Assembly (NCBI GenBank): GCA_030068075.1
Contig: CM057827.1
Span: 67,408,500 to 67,472,499 of the forward strand
DNA length: 64,000 nt
DNA from: Paguma larvata
Lineage: Eukaryota > Chordata > Mammalia > Carnivora > Viverridae
Direction of reading: 5' to 3'
Shown: one piece after another, positions 30,980-43,590 of the stretch
Layout: each line of letters opens with the position of its first letter
How positions within the stretch are numbered: the stretch's first letter is position 1
The notes under the pieces: generated by a model
Databases searched by the model: none
What the model saw: only the letters and a program-made list of their open reading frames with translations
Told to the model about the DNA's origin: nothing
Position numbers and translations under genes: made by a program

Positions 30980-33955
30980 AATGCAATTATTTTTATTATA
31001 TAATACAGGTCTTATTACTTTATACCCCACAAAGCACTACCCAAGCACAGGTACCAATGAGCTCCATCTAAAATCAGTAGACTATAGCTGAAAGCAAATC
31101 AGTTCAATTTATAAATTAATTGATTATTGATGAAAATTAATAGAAATATTCCAAACTAATGATGCTTCAGAATTCCATTAACCAAACGTTGAAAACATCG
31201 TGTATCCTTTTCTCTCACAAAGGAGACTGTTCTCCTTAGCAGTAAGCCCTGAATCATAAAGGAAAAACCTAGAGTGTTTTAGAGGTCTGATTCAACCTAG
31301 GTAGAATGAGCAGACAGTCAATTCTTTGTATATTCAGTGATACCCTTGTTCGACACAAGGGCCATTCTCCTGTCAGCGTCCAATGGCAAGCCACAAAAAC
31401 TCTAACCTTGACAACTGCCGGCTAAATTTGAGGGAGTTTAATTTTACTTGGAAATATGAAAGGATATGTTTCCAATCTGCAGTCTGTACGAATAAGAAAA
31501 AGAGAACAAATAAGCTCACGGCACACTACCCTCACCCCTTTGTGTGCTCAATCTATCCCTTTTCTCAACAGCTTGGCAGAAAGGAGAAATATATCACTTA
31601 TTTTCTGAACAGGAAACAGACACAACAAGAAAGCAGCCCGTGAAGCGGAGCCTCTGTGAGTGCCTTGTACAGTTCATCGGTGCACACGGATCTGGCCTCT
31701 AATGAAGCCATTTACATGCAGATGCAGGCCTGGGTGTGTGGACACCAGTCTCAACTCTGGGAATTGTTGTTTCATCTAATCAAAAGAAATTTGCACATGA
31801 AAGCCACATCCGTGTTCATTAACCCCACAGCTCTCTCAATATTGCTTCTCTATTATTCCTAACAAAATTGCAAACCTTCTTATGATTAGGTACCCCACTT
31901 CAGAGCTTTATTTCCCTCCCATCCCCAATCCAGGCCTGCATCTGAATGTAAAACTGAGTGTGGGTCTGGAAGACTGAATAATCTGTAAATACACCGACTA
32001 AAAACCAACCCCAAGCACATTTTTCACATTGACTGGCCTACATAGCGACAGCACTCTTGCTCTCTTCCTCAACCAGCGAAGAATCTTCTGTGCTTACAAT
32101 CTCGTCAACACCGAAAATATAAAAATACTCTTCAGGATGGGAATCCCAAGACAATAAGTTTAATTGCCAATTTTATTTTCATGTGTGAACAAGATAAAAG
32201 TCACAAATGCGTCCGGTGGCAAATATGAGTCACGCATTATGTTGATATACAAAGGCTATATAACAAAGGCATCTGCAGCAAGTCGTGAAAGCAAAACCCA
32301 TGGATACTGGCTGATACAGGTCCATCACACCCTTAATAAGAATTACCTCCCCTGTCAATCGCACGGATGTTAACTGTGCAGAACTTGTGCCTATGGTCTG
32401 GCTATGCTGCCTTCCCATAAGGGACGATGCACAATATGGGCGCCCATTCTTATTACCAAACGTACTCCCGACCTTGGACCTTCCAATGTATGTAATAAAT
32501 GTATAGTAATAAGCGTACTGGAATTGTTTATTTTGATAGTAACAGCAAATCGAGTTTCTCTTTCTACAGAATTAGAAGAGCAAGAATAACTTCGCTTTGT
32601 TAATGCAATTCAGCAGTGACCTGCCGGGAAGTCTGGGGCCGAGAAGCCAGGCAGATCTGCCTGCCCACTCAGTGTCTGGTCTTCTTGCTGAAGCTGCCAA
32701 CAATAGTCTTAATTAGTGCCAATTATGATTTTTTTTTAAATGTGGACACCTGCATAATGTGAACAAGATGGAGAGTCCTAACGCGTTTTCTATCAACAAT
32801 CGAGCAGCTGTCAGAGGTTGACAATTTTTAGTTGTTATTGTTCTGGGAAAGATTCAGATTACTAGCCTAGAGGTAAATTTCTTTAGGTCTCATTTGTATT
32901 AATGGCCTAAATCATTTAGACCCCTATTATTTCCTCTTCCATATTTATATATTTATTTTCAGACAAAAACACAGCGTATGATCCTCCATCAAACAGGCAA
33001 AGCAGCCAAAGTATGATTCTGTGTTTTCAGTTTATTGAATGACTTTTAAAAATTCTATCGTCGATGATTAGTATTAAAGAATTGGCCATAAATATGAGGC
33101 CTCACAAGTGATGCTACGGAAGGGCAAGCTTTACGTCAACTATACGGTCCTGCGTTCTTTAGAAAAAAGCTCAACTTTCAGCCCACCGGGGTTGCATTTA
33201 TGTTCCGTGGATACATCAGGGCCACGGCAGAAGCTTAAAACTAGGCGGGAGTTCACCTCCTGCTACATCTCCCCGATCGCCGTACAGATTCTACTTTTCT
33301 GTAACCAGAAACATACATGAGATATTTTTCAAGAAAGTTTCTGCAGCTAAAAGAATTTGAAATCACTGGCCATATGCAGAAGACAAGAAAGAAGAGAGGG
33401 AGAAACGAGAAGATATCATCTATTATCACTTATGAAAGTAAAAGGAAATGGAAAACGACACTGTCGCACTTTCTAGTGGCTGAAAAGCTCCCACGGAACC
33501 GTTTTATTGCTCCAGTTGATGGGAGAACAGTAAAGCAACTGTTGGATTTCATTTTCAATTGTTGCTTAGTCTGTAAGAATGTTTAGCAAGTAGATTTGCA
33601 AAAACTTTGGAATAGTCCATCTGTTCATTTTAAATGATGAAGGAAAGGAAGGTAATTAGAACAAAAAAAAAAAAGGAGGAAGAAGGGAGACGAAGTATTG
33701 GGAGAAATTTCTCGTTTCATGTTTGTAAAGTATAGCTTTAAATAAAAACCTTTTAATTCTGGGATACTTACTAGTGTGGAGAAAAATCTAAAGGAAATGA
33801 TTCAATAAGTGAATATACATACTCATTTCTAAATTATTTCAGCTTTCTATAACCTCTCATAACCAATCACTTTCTATAGAGTTTCAGAATTCATGCATGC
33901 ATGAAAGAATTAATGGTTCAAGAATTTATTCTTGATAATTCATTTAAGAATTATT
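30980..33955. other. Repeat-free block, candidate cis-regulatory DNA
   Basis: Almost 3 kb with no recognised interspersed repeat, between repeat-packed neighbours. Complexity is higher and CpGs are scattered (31370-31700, 32030-32440, 32760-32810, 33060-33290). 32700-32860 combines homeodomain-type TTAATTAG (32709-32716), CAATTATGATT, and several ACAAT/ATTGT SOX-type cores around an E-box CAGCTG. Short open frames of up to 89 codons (33317-33586) have no domain. Being free of repeats is the only direct evidence; regulatory function is inference. A poly(A) run lies at 33662-33674. Confidence 0.3.
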
Positions 33956-34199
33956 TATTCAAGAATTTATTATTATTTTTAAAATATTTATTTAGTTTTG
34001 AGAGAGACAGAGAGACAGAGCATGAGCAGGGGAGGGAGGTGAGGTAGAGAGACACAGAATCTGAAGCAGGCTCCAGGCTCTGAGCTGTCGGAACAGAGCC
34101 CAACGCAGGGCTCGAACTCACAAACTGTGATATGACCTGAGCTGAAGTCAGACGCTTAACCAACTTAGCCTCCCAGGTGCCCCTTTATATTCAAGAATT
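33956..34199 (-). mobile_element. Can-SINE with 12-bp TSD
   Basis: The SINE body is about 33968-34187 in antisense: tail, 'gttttgagagagacagaga', 'gaatctgaagcaggctccag', 'ggctcgaactcacaaactg', head 'cctcccaggtgcccc'. TATTCAAGAATT is repeated at 33956-33967 and 34188-34199. A further copy of TTCAAGAATTTATT stands at 33917-33930 upstream, so the target was already locally repetitive. Confidence 0.92.
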
Positions 34200-34694
34200 A
34201 TCAAGCAATGACTAGATCCTACACACTACACATTTATTGGTTTCAAACACCTTCAGTGCAAAGAAGAAACCAGAGAGCAGGCAACTACAATATGGAATGG
34301 TAAATCATTTGATAGCAGGGGGCACAGAGTTTTATGGGGGTTTTCCACCCAGAAGTCACAAGGTCATCTGATGAAATTATGTTTAGGGAACGCCAGTCAG
34401 CAAGTAGAGAAAGAGAAGGAAGTTGATCCAGTAAGGTGTATGACTGAAAAATAGTCCATATTTGTGGGATAATGGAAGAAGAGACACTAAGTATGAGGCT
34501 AACAATTTAGTCTTGAAATTAATTTTCCTCAAATTATTGTTAAACTATTCACTATAGCCAAATGATCATTCTTCTTAAAGGAAAGCCCTGAAATGCTGAA
34601 TACAATAAAAGATCAAAATGCACATTTTATTGTTTTAAAGAAGAGCAGCATCTATTTGGTCTTATGTTGGCTGCAGGTACCTTCTAAAGAATAT
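34200..34694. other. Unassigned non-coding sequence between two SINEs
   Basis: About 500 bp with nothing recognised. Confidence 0.4.
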
Positions 34695-34931
34695 TTTACT
34701 AAATTTTTAAAAATTTTTTAATGTTTATTTATTTTTGAGAGAGACAGAGAGGCAGAACATGAGTGGTGAGGGGCAGAGAGACAGGGAAACACAGAATCCG
34801 AAGCAGGCTCCAGCCTCTGAGCTGTCAGCACAGAGCCAGAGGTGGGGCTCGAACTTGAGAACAGCAAGATCATGACCTAAGCTGAAGTTGGACACTCAAC
34901 CAACTGAGTCAACCAGGTGCCCCTTTACTAA
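34695..34931 (-). mobile_element. Can-SINE with short TSD
   Basis: The body is about 34703-34923 in antisense: 'taatgtttatttatttttga', (GA)n with 'cagagaggcagaacatgag', 'gaatccgaagcaggctccag', 'gagctgtcagcacagagcc', head 'aaccaggtgcccc'. TTTACTAA occurs at 34695-34702 and 34924-34931. Same orientation as the copy 500 bp upstream. Confidence 0.92.
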
Positions 34932-36364
34932 GTAATTCCAAATAAAAAATGAAAAACGAGGAGGATTTCCATCAATGTACTGTAAATTAGCATCTCTGCT
35001 GTTCTGAGCTTTAATGGATCAAAACTGAAGTTGTAGAATGGGTGATCCTTTAGGGTGGAGAGATGCCAGACTTTTCACGATAATAACCTATCATTACTTC
35101 CCACCATCGAGTCCACAGAAAACTAGTCTAGGAGGTGCTCCATGAAAAAAGAATTCTATGCTCCATTAATTCTGGAAATTGTTTTGTTCGAAAGCCTCTC
35201 TTTGGAAATTCACAGTACATATAAAAATGGTGAAAGTTATTAAAATCTTTCCTTAAAGAAATCTTCTTAGCTTTGTATAATTCAGTATTTCCCCAAATCA
35301 CTTTACTCCAGAACTTCATTTATGTAACTCTCACACTAGTAATATTCTATGAAATTGGAACGTTAGGAAAACACTTTGTGAAATTCTTGATTGTATCTAA
35401 GGCATTTTCCTGATAAAAAAAATAATAGAGAAAGCTCTATGCACTTCATCCATGGACACCATTGTGCACATGGACTACAGGTAGCTAGCAAAAGACAATT
35501 CCCAAATATTCACACTTTCTCCATGTTGTACCAAATTTTTAAACAACAGTTTCTAATTCAGCTTTAAGTCTGTAGTTGCTAAGGATGCACATAAGCCTTT
35601 TCTCTGTCCAACCCTTTATTGTTCTATGTTGGTGAATTATTTTTGCAACACATTTTGTCAGAACATTACCATATTTGACAACACTAACAACTGTCACATT
35701 GGAACACTCACTTCTCTTTTTGTTTTGTTTTGTTTTCTAGTGACAGTGTAGATTGCTCTGTTCTCCAACTTCTTGCTCATTGAGCACTTTTCTCCAGGTT
35801 ACTTACTGTTTATCTTTCTTTAATCATGAACTTCATTCTCCAAGGCTCAAGTTGGGCTTCCATTCTTTCTGCTGTTTTCATTTTCTAGCTGATATCTCTC
35901 ACTGTTTAAAATACTACTTGACGATCCTTAAGTGCATATTTGTAGCTTCTTCTTTTTCACGTAAACTCTATCCTCAAATTCTGGGTACCTATTATAATCC
36001 TAAAAATATAATGATTCAATACTAAAATCAGCATGGATTTTTATCAATGAAAATAATGGTTTTCATTTCAATCAATTTTCAGGCTTGAACCTTTGACAAT
36101 ATTTTTCCTTCATACCTTACATCCAAGCAAATAACAAATCCTGATTGTGTTTCTTTCCCTCATCTATTCTTTCCATTCCAATATCCTTTCAAGCATATAC
36201 AGCCTCCTACCTCCACACATCTCACCACTACACTCTCACACATTGCTTTTTCCAAAGTATAGAAGTCTTTATGTCAATATCTTATCACATCTTACTTTAT
36301 GATTATTTTTTGGAAAATTATGAAATTATGGAGGTTCCATGATACAAAGTTTATAAATCCATTA
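34932..36364. other. Unassigned AT-rich non-coding sequence
   Basis: About 1.4 kb. A TTTTG repeat ('tttttgttttgttttgtttt') lies at 35717-35737. A 90-codon frame at 35753-36025 (+) has no recognisable domain. No repeat family is confident, although 36150-36350 is pyrimidine-rich. Confidence 0.35.
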
Positions 36365-36785
36365 AAGGACAAAAATATCACCCAGAGAATTCCTCATCCA
36401 TTGATAACTAGAGTTAATATTTTTGTGTACTTCTCAGTATTACCAGAATCTGTTTTTTAACCTATATAATTTACTCAATAGTATTTCATTTTTGTGTCAT
36501 AGATTTTCTTTTTAACTTGGGGTTTAATGAGCATGTCATGTTCTAAGAAGTACCGTAACTCATTTATCCATGTTCCTGTTGTTGGACATTTAGGCAGAAT
36601 TCAGTTTCTCAATGTTATTAATAGCATTGTAGAACATTCATATTTAAGTCACCTCTGATTTTCCCTCTTCGGGATAAATTCCTAAAACTGTCAATGTTCG
36701 GTCAAAGAATATGAAAATTTTCATAAATGTTCTGAAATACCATCAGCAGGATAGGGTTCCTTCCATAGTTCTCATTCTTCCAAAA
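36365..36785 (-). mobile_element. L1M fragment, antisense
   Basis: 'agagttaatatttttgtgta', 'gttgttggacatttaggcag', 'gggataaattcctaaaactg' and 'tcggtcaaagaatatgaaaa' match old L1M antisense text ('gatggacatttaggttgttt...aggataaattcctagaagtgg...gggtcaaagggtatg') in the right order. Diverged. Confidence 0.65.
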
Positions 36786-37135
36786 CTTCTCACTGTTCAT
36801 TGTATAAATTCTAAATCCTCAACTTGGCTTTCAAAATTGTCTCTAACCTTATTTCACACTACTACAAATATTCCATTGAGACCTTCATAGTTTACTGACT
36901 GTCTCTTAAATACAATACACTCCTTTTTGATCTCAGGCTTCTATTTATGTTACTTTTATTTCAGAATGTTTTTATGTCTTCTTCCTCTGTCCATCTATAC
37001 AAATCACACCCATTCTCCTCAACACTTGCTTGCTTCTATGGCACGTCTTTAATTGGATTTCCTTCATAAATCACTTTCCTCTTTCTCTGGACTCCTGTGT
37101 CTTTATCAAGTACTTTTACTTTGATTTCAATTGTT
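36786..37135 (+). repeat. L2 LINE fossil
   Basis: 'attctaaatcctcaacttgg', 'ctttcaaaattgtctctaac', 'tatgtcttcttcctctgtcc' and 'atggcacgtctttaattgga' run in L2 order ('ccaaactccttagcctggca...ttcaaggcc...'). Abuts the L1M fragment on its left and the young L1 on its right. Confidence 0.55.
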
Positions 37136-37209
37136 GATCCATTTGTATAAATTTTTACTGCCAACATTTTATTTCAACTGTTTAAACATTCAACAAGATA
37201 CCATGCAGC

Positions 37210-38600
37210 AGACCCACAATGGTCAAGTAATCTTCATCAAAGCAGGAAAGAATATCAGATGGAAAAAAGACAGTCTCTTCAACAAATGGTGTTGGGAAAA
37301 CTGGACAGTAACATGTAGAAGAATAAAACTGGACCACTTATTTTACACCATACACAAAAATAAATACGAAATGGGTGACACACCTAATGTGAGATAGGAA
37401 ACCATCAAAATTCTGCAGAAACCTCTTTGACCTCAGTGGGAGCAACTTCTTACAAGACACATCACCAAAGACAAGGGAAACAAAAGCAAACACGGACTAC
37501 TGGGATTTCATCAAGATAAAATCTTCTGCACAGTGAAGGAAACAATCGACAAAACTACAAGGCATCCTACAGAATGGAGAAGGTATTTGCAAACAACATA
37601 TCTGATAAAGAGTTAGTATCCAAAATCTGTAAAGAATGTATCAAACTCAACACTCAAAAACATGTAACTCAGTTAAGAAATGGGCAGAAGACATGAACAG
37701 ACACTTTTGCAAAGAAGACATCAGACGGTTAACAGACACATGAAAAGATGCTCAACATCACTCATCATCAGGGAAATACAAATCAAAACCACGACAAGAT
37801 AATGTGTCAGAATGGCTAAAATTAACAACACAAGAAACAAGAGGTGTTGGTGAGGATGCAGAGAAAGGGTAATCCTCTTGCACTGTTGGTGGGAATGCAA
37901 AGCAGTGCAGCCACTCTGGAGAACAGTATGGAGCTTCTCAAGAAACTAAAAATGGAACTACCCTACAACCCATCAATTGCACTATTAAATATTTACATTA
38001 AGGATACAAAAATACAGATTCGAAGGGTACCTACACCCTACTGTTTACAGCAGCATTATCAACATTAGCCAAACTATGGAGAGAGCCCAAATGTCCATTG
38101 ACTGATGAATAGATATAAAGAAGAAGTGAATAGATAAAGAAGAATATATATATATATCATTATATACATATGGAATATTACTCAGCCACCCAAAAGAATG
38201 AAATCTTGCCATTTGCAATAATGCGGATGGAGTTGGAATGTATTATGCTAAGCAAAATTTGTCAATCAGAGAAAGACAAATACCATATGATTTCATATTT
38301 GGAATTCAAAATAGATGAACATATGGGAAGGGGGATAAGAGAAGAGAGGGAAACAAATCACAATATACTCTTAATAATAGAGAACAAACTACAGGTTGAC
38401 AGAGGGAGGTGGGTGGGAGATGGGCTAGATGGGTAGTGGGTAGTAAGGAGCCCTCTCGTGATGAGCACTGGGTATTGTATGTAAGTGATGAACCACTGAA
38501 TTCTACTCCTGAAACCAATATTGCACTTTAGTATGTTAACTAAAATTTAAATTTAAAAAAAGAGAAAAAATTTTTTAAAATAAAAATTTTTTAAAAAGAT
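37210..38600 (+). mobile_element. Carnivore L1, 5'-truncated 3' end
   Basis: About 1.4 kb of the ORF2 C-terminal third plus 3' UTR. In-frame protein pieces are [19 protein letters not shown] (within 37131-37397) and MEYYSATQKNEILPFA (from 38170), which are conserved L1 ORF2 C-terminal motifs. They lie in different reading frames with stops between them, so the copy is dead. The 3' UTR 'gatgagcactgggtattgta', 'ctactcctgaaaccaatatt', 'gcactttagtatgttaacta' and A-rich tail (38540-38590) are typical of carnivore L1. AAGATAC at 37195-37201 and 38596-38602 is a possible but weak TSD. It is the least diverged L1 here, and such elements supply the enzymes that move Can-SINEs. A short TA run interrupts at 38144-38160. 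Confidence 0.88.
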
Positions 38601-38602
38601 AC

Positions 38603-39576
38603 AACACATCTTATAATGCTTGGTGACTGTTGAATTAATAACAAATAACAATTACTGAGATAGTACTCTATACATTAATGAAACATCTAGCTAATGTTAT
38701 ATTCATTTCATTGGCTGATTATTCCTTGATAGCTAAAATTTTAACAAGATATTATAAAAGATTATCAAGTTAAACTTTATTTCCACATTTTTTTCTCAGT
38801 TATCCCTTTCTTTTTCTTTTTATGTTATGATAAGTTGAGTCAGTTAGATTTTAATCAGCTTCCCCCTAAACCAACCCCAAAGTATGTTTTAAAATGTACA
38901 TTCCAAAGTTACTTGCCTAAAACAATTTGAACTCAGGAACTGAAAATCTTATTAAAGAGAAAATAAAAATAATAATATATTCTTGGAAGTTAAGATGATT
39001 TGTTTCATTGTAATGTTTAGTAAAGAACCAGAGTATTTTCCCCATGATTTATAATTTCACGATCATAGTCAACCTTGGCTGTAATTTAACTAATTGAAAA
39101 AAAAAATTGAGACTTACTACAAAATTAGAAGAAGGAATAGAATTTGATTCATAAGTACATTTGGGTAATTATTAGGATATGAAAATAAGATTTGTTTCTA
39201 CAAAACTCTACTAAATAAGGTTTTCATACTTTGGTTATTATGCACATTTTTTGCTCTTTCAATATGGATAACCTTAAACCAGATCTTGGAATGATTAGTC
39301 TAAAATCGTATTGTTGACTAAAATTATATTGTTACATTCTTTCTTACAATAGACTATTTACAGACTATTATAGTTCATTTATATATATAAGATTCCTAGT
39401 AATCATTGAAAGATAATCATAAAGTCATACTGGGTTTTCTGATATAGTGGAATTTTAGGAAGTTTTAGGTTTAATAATAATAATAATAAATATCATATTA
39501 ATAGTAATCAAAAAATATTTCTACATTAAAAAGACATCACTGGCTATATTTATCAAGATAAATTTTGACCTTCATG
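38603..39576. other. Unassigned AT-rich non-coding sequence
   Basis: About 1 kb with no recognised repeat, apart from an (AAT)n run at about 39471-39489. Confidence 0.4.
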
Positions 39577-39719
39577 TTACACATGGTTCATGAGTTGGAG
39601 CCCCAAATTAGGCTCACTGCTGTTAGTGTGGATCTTGCTTCAGATTCTCTGTCTTCCTCCCTCCCGCCCCTTTCCCATTGGAGCACACTCTCTCAAAAAT
39701 AAATAAACATTTAAAAAAA
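39577..39719 (+). mobile_element. Can-SINE, 5'-truncated
   Basis: Lacks the ggggc head and begins in the tRNA-unrelated part ('catggttcatgagttggagc', 'ggatcttgcttcagattctc'). It keeps 'ctctctcaaaaataaataaa' and a short A tail. Diverged. Confidence 0.8.
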
Positions 39720-40349
39720 TATCTAACTATGTGAAAATATTTAAAAAAAACAATCTTTTAAGGTATCTAATACATTCTAACTTTTATCTAATCAAAACAT
39801 TTGTTTAAAACAAAAACATTTTGTTTTTTCCTACAGATTTCTAAAATAGACTATGAGTTGATCACATGGAAAAGCATTTGGTTCCACCTTTAAATGATTC
39901 CCCATCACCATGAAGGAAGTTGGAAGTAGTGCTTTAACTTCATTTATTGATTTTCTTTAAAAAGTCAAAGGGAATCAGGACAATCTCGTTGAACCCTACA
40001 AGGAGAGAGAGACTCCAACTTGAAGAACTGGAGACTTCACTTTGTCTCTACTCCAGTTTCTGATGTATTTTTATAAAGATACATATATCTCGCCAATCTA
40101 AGACAGGACCATAATATAATACTAGGAAACTGCTGGAGCAGACCATAAAATCTGGTCTAAACTCCTTAACAGATTCCGGTTTTCAATATAAACATATTAG
40201 TTAAGGTTTTACATGTTTAACTTTAATAGCTATCTTCCAGAAACAGTTGAAGAATGAGAATGAATACTTAGGAGGGCTAAATCTCTGATTTATACGTTTG
40301 GAAGAGGACTGACTTTCTATGTCTCAAGGATTTCATCCTAGTTTTCCAT
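39720..40349. other. Unassigned AT-rich non-coding sequence
   Basis: Nothing recognised. Confidence 0.4.
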
Positions 40350-40500
40350 GTATTATCTCTTTAATCCTGGAAATAGCACTGTGAATTAGGTTACAGTATC
40401 CTCATTTTTATGGATGAAGAGACTAAAGCTGAAAAAAAATGGTTGAGTAATGTCACAAAGAGAAATGAAACAGTTAATAAATCATCTAAGGCAGTAATCT
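40350..40500 (-). repeat. MIR SINE fossil, antisense
   Basis: 'attatctctttaatcctgga', 'aattaggttacagtatcctc', 'atttttatggatgaagagac' and 'taaagctgaaaaaaaatggt' follow the inverted MIR pattern 'catttaatcctcac...taggtactattatcccc...attttacagatgaggaaactgag'. Partial. Confidence 0.55.
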
Positions 40501-42852
40501 ATGAATTTTAGGAAAATAAATAGAATTTACACTTAAAAAGGATCATGGGAAACCAATTGGGAAAAAAAAAAATAAAAACAAACAAACAAACCAGGAGAAT
40601 GCTTGCTTTGTTTTTGATCCCGGACTAGAATTCTTTAACATCTCACTGATGATCTGAATAGGCTCTAATCCCAGGTCCAAGGGCTGAATCCAGCCAGCAC
40701 CTGTGCATGACGCTGAGTCATCTGTGTGATGCTTCTCGCTGCCTTGAAAAGACCCCATGCCTAGAACAAGAAAGTACTTACAGGGGAATAATGACATTGC
40801 CTTGACCTATTCCCCAGCTGCCTAGAGAGTAGTTCACACACAGGTCTAAGACTGTTTGCCTATCCAAAGGAAGCACTGGATGAATTGCTCATTCATCATC
40901 CCAGCGTCTATAATTCAGGGTTGCTCTTGTGAGGTTGCTCTATTACTCCTCAGCAATATCAAAGAGGCTAAAGTTACACAAACAAGACAACTTTGTCCTC
41001 CACCCTATCATGCAAGAAAGCTTACAATATCTGTCTGTCTCTTTCTAGGTTGCTATGAATCCCTGCTAATGAAAAGATGAATAAGGGCATATGTTAATGA
41101 GGAGTCAAGTGCAAAATGAATGTAAATAAAAGGGAGGCCTTCTAGTCATGAAAAATATTTGAAAGTGATTTATTTCTCTTCCCTTGTCTTTCCTTAAGGA
41201 TTAACTTGCTCATGTCAACCTTTCTTTCTCTTCTTAACAGAGTTGTTGAGGGAATAAATCATTGATATTGAAGATACTCTGTGTCTACAAGTATGTGAAA
41301 AGAAAAAGAAACAAAACTGAGTATGCTTAAGTTGTTGTGAATATCCAAGTTGTTAATACCCTCACTTACTGTTTGATATGCTTGACCAGAGCTTTCAAGT
41401 TTTAAATAATAAATTATTAGTTTTCATGAATATATAAAAAGTAGTATTTTTCAACTTGGAAGCTCTCCTATAAAAACAAATTGATGTTTTCTATCAATGT
41501 AAGAAAGGTTTAAAATAATATTGCTTTCTAGCTGCAAATCTCTTGATACATTCAATTCACTAATTCAAAGTGAAGAATTCCTTTTTCATAAATTTTTTGT
41601 TTAAATTTGACAAAAGATTTTTAAAAAATAAACTTCTTCAGAAGGCTGTGTAATTAGCATCATAGCTCTTAATCCTTTAATCCTATTCCCATAAGATTCC
41701 TAAGAACATATCACTTACAAATAGAAATTCTATACTGATCATCTGTATATTAATCCATCAAACATAGCAAATGAATTAATATGGCATGGGAATATACCAC
41801 GATTAGTTTCTAGGTATTTTAAATTTTGTATGGTATATTATTTATAAGCAATTATACAGACAAACATGAAAAGATGAAAATTTAGTATCTATCTCTTACC
41901 TGAAGTGTTTCAAGAATAACACTGAAAAGAAAATACATGATAATGCCTAGCAATCTGTAGAAAACCACCTACAATCAATTCAGGGTAATACAGTAAGTCA
42001 AAACCAGGAGGAAACATTTGTCAGTAGCCAGCCTCTTCCTCACAATGCCAATGTCATACTTTGAGACAGATAACAATCTCTGAGTAATGGCAGGACAAAC
42101 TGAAGGAAATGAGCTGTAGAGAGATGCTGCCTGCTAACCTACACAACAGCATGTACTGATTTCTTACTCCTATCTCATCTCTGCTAGCAAACCCCTAGGA
42201 ACTGCATGAGGCTATACCTCAAAAATATTTGCATGTCATAGAATGTCCATTTTCTGGTTTGAGTTTGGAGGTATAGTTGCCATAGTGATATATCCTGCTT
42301 TAACTCTGTTGATACACAAGGGCTGTGTATTTCAATATAGCAAAAAACAATAGCTTGTCATCTTTGTGATTTACATAGAGATGCTAGGGATAGGAGCTTA
42401 CACGAAAGAATTCCTGTTTGGGGAAACTTACTGCACAGTCCTTTTGGTTGCTTACAGTCACTTACCACTGCTTGCCCAGAGCTAGTTAAGCTAGTCTTTT
42501 ATTCTAACAGCAAATCTAAGACATGGTTTTTGTCTGGAAAACTGAGTGCTCTGGGGGTAGCTACTGTTTAAGCCTGGTTCTACCTCCTTAAACGTTCATC
42601 ACACCCACTCTCTTCTTCTTATTCACGAGAGCCAGAACTATTCAATTAGCCACAAACTCCGATAACCAGCTCCTATATTTTCCAATTTCATGTCCCTTAA
42701 AAATGAGTTACTGGCAATCCATATAAATAAAGAATAGAATAATTATTAAAAAATTAAAGTATTTTAGGTTGAAATTAGAAATTTTTCATGCTTGCCTACA
42801 ATATCTTAAAAATACTAAAAATATAAATATTGGTTTAAAAGAAGAAATAACA
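40501..42852. other. Unassigned non-coding sequence
   Basis: About 2.3 kb. An A-rich run with (AAAC) units lies at 40561-40592. 40600-40900 is less AT-rich, and an 84-codon minus-strand frame (40543-40797) ends in a poly-Phe stretch from the A-run; it has no recognisable domain. No confident repeats in the remainder. Confidence 0.35.
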
Positions 42853-43016
42853 GGAGCACCTGGCTGACTCAGTCTGTTAAGTGCCCGACTTTGGCTCAGG
42901 TCATGACCTCATGGCTTGTGAGTTCAAGCCCCACATTGGGCTCTGTGCTGACAGCTCAGAGCCTGGGGCCTGCTTCAGAATCTGTGTCTCCCTCTGTCTC
43001 TGCGCCCCCCACCACT

Positions 43017-43047
<31 letters not shown>

Positions 43048-43076
43048 AAAACTAAATAAAAACATTTAAAAAAATA
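42853..43076 (+). mobile_element. Can-SINE (feliform SINEC)
   Basis: Full-length-like: head 'ggagcacctggctgactcag', 'gtgcccgactttggctcagg', 'gctctgtgctgacagctcag', (CT)14-like tract, A-rich tail. TSD not clear in the A-rich flanks. Confidence 0.93.
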
Positions 43077-43089
43077 AACTAATAAAAAA

Positions 43090-43590
43090 AAGAACAACTT
43101 CACAAATACCATTTGTTTTCCTTTGACTCCTATCTAATTCTCAATTTCTATCTCCTGACTCTTCCATTAACACTCCCCACTCACTTTATTCTTACCTGTT
43201 AAAATATACCTTCATGAACCAGAATATTACCTCAACATTCCTTCTACCTTAAAGGCTCCCTTCTCTCTTTCCTCTCTTCAGCCCTTTGGACCAGCAACCT
43301 CTCCTACTTCTGGATTCAGTTTAAATGTCATTTCCTCAAAGATTTCTTCCTTTATCTCCCAATCCTCCTCCATCCCTAACAAGATTAAGTTTCCTTTACA
43401 CCCTCTCTAGTAGCCACGAGCACTTTTTTATGGAGGTATTTTATCATTATTTGTGTAATTATCTCTTTAACATGTATTCAATGCCATTTTGTAAACCACA
43501 TGAAAACTAGCACTGTGTACACATCCTAGATAGCATACAAATAATAATCACTGAACAAATGAGAAAATAAATGAATGGGCATATAAATGA
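43090..43590 (+). repeat. L2 LINE fossil (3' half)
   Basis: 'tcagtttaaatgtcatttcc', 'tcaaagatttcttcctttat', 'agcacttttttatggaggta' and 'cactgtgtacacatcctag' follow L2 order ('agcttaaatgtcacttcctcaggga...tagcacttatcac...'). The best-supported part is 43290-43590; 43090-43290 is inferred as its 5' continuation. Confidence 0.6.

Noticed and set aside
33956..34931. Two same-strand SINEs 0.5 kb apart considered as a segmental duplication
   Set aside because: Each has its own target duplication (TATTCAAGAATT and TTTACTAA), so they are independent insertions.
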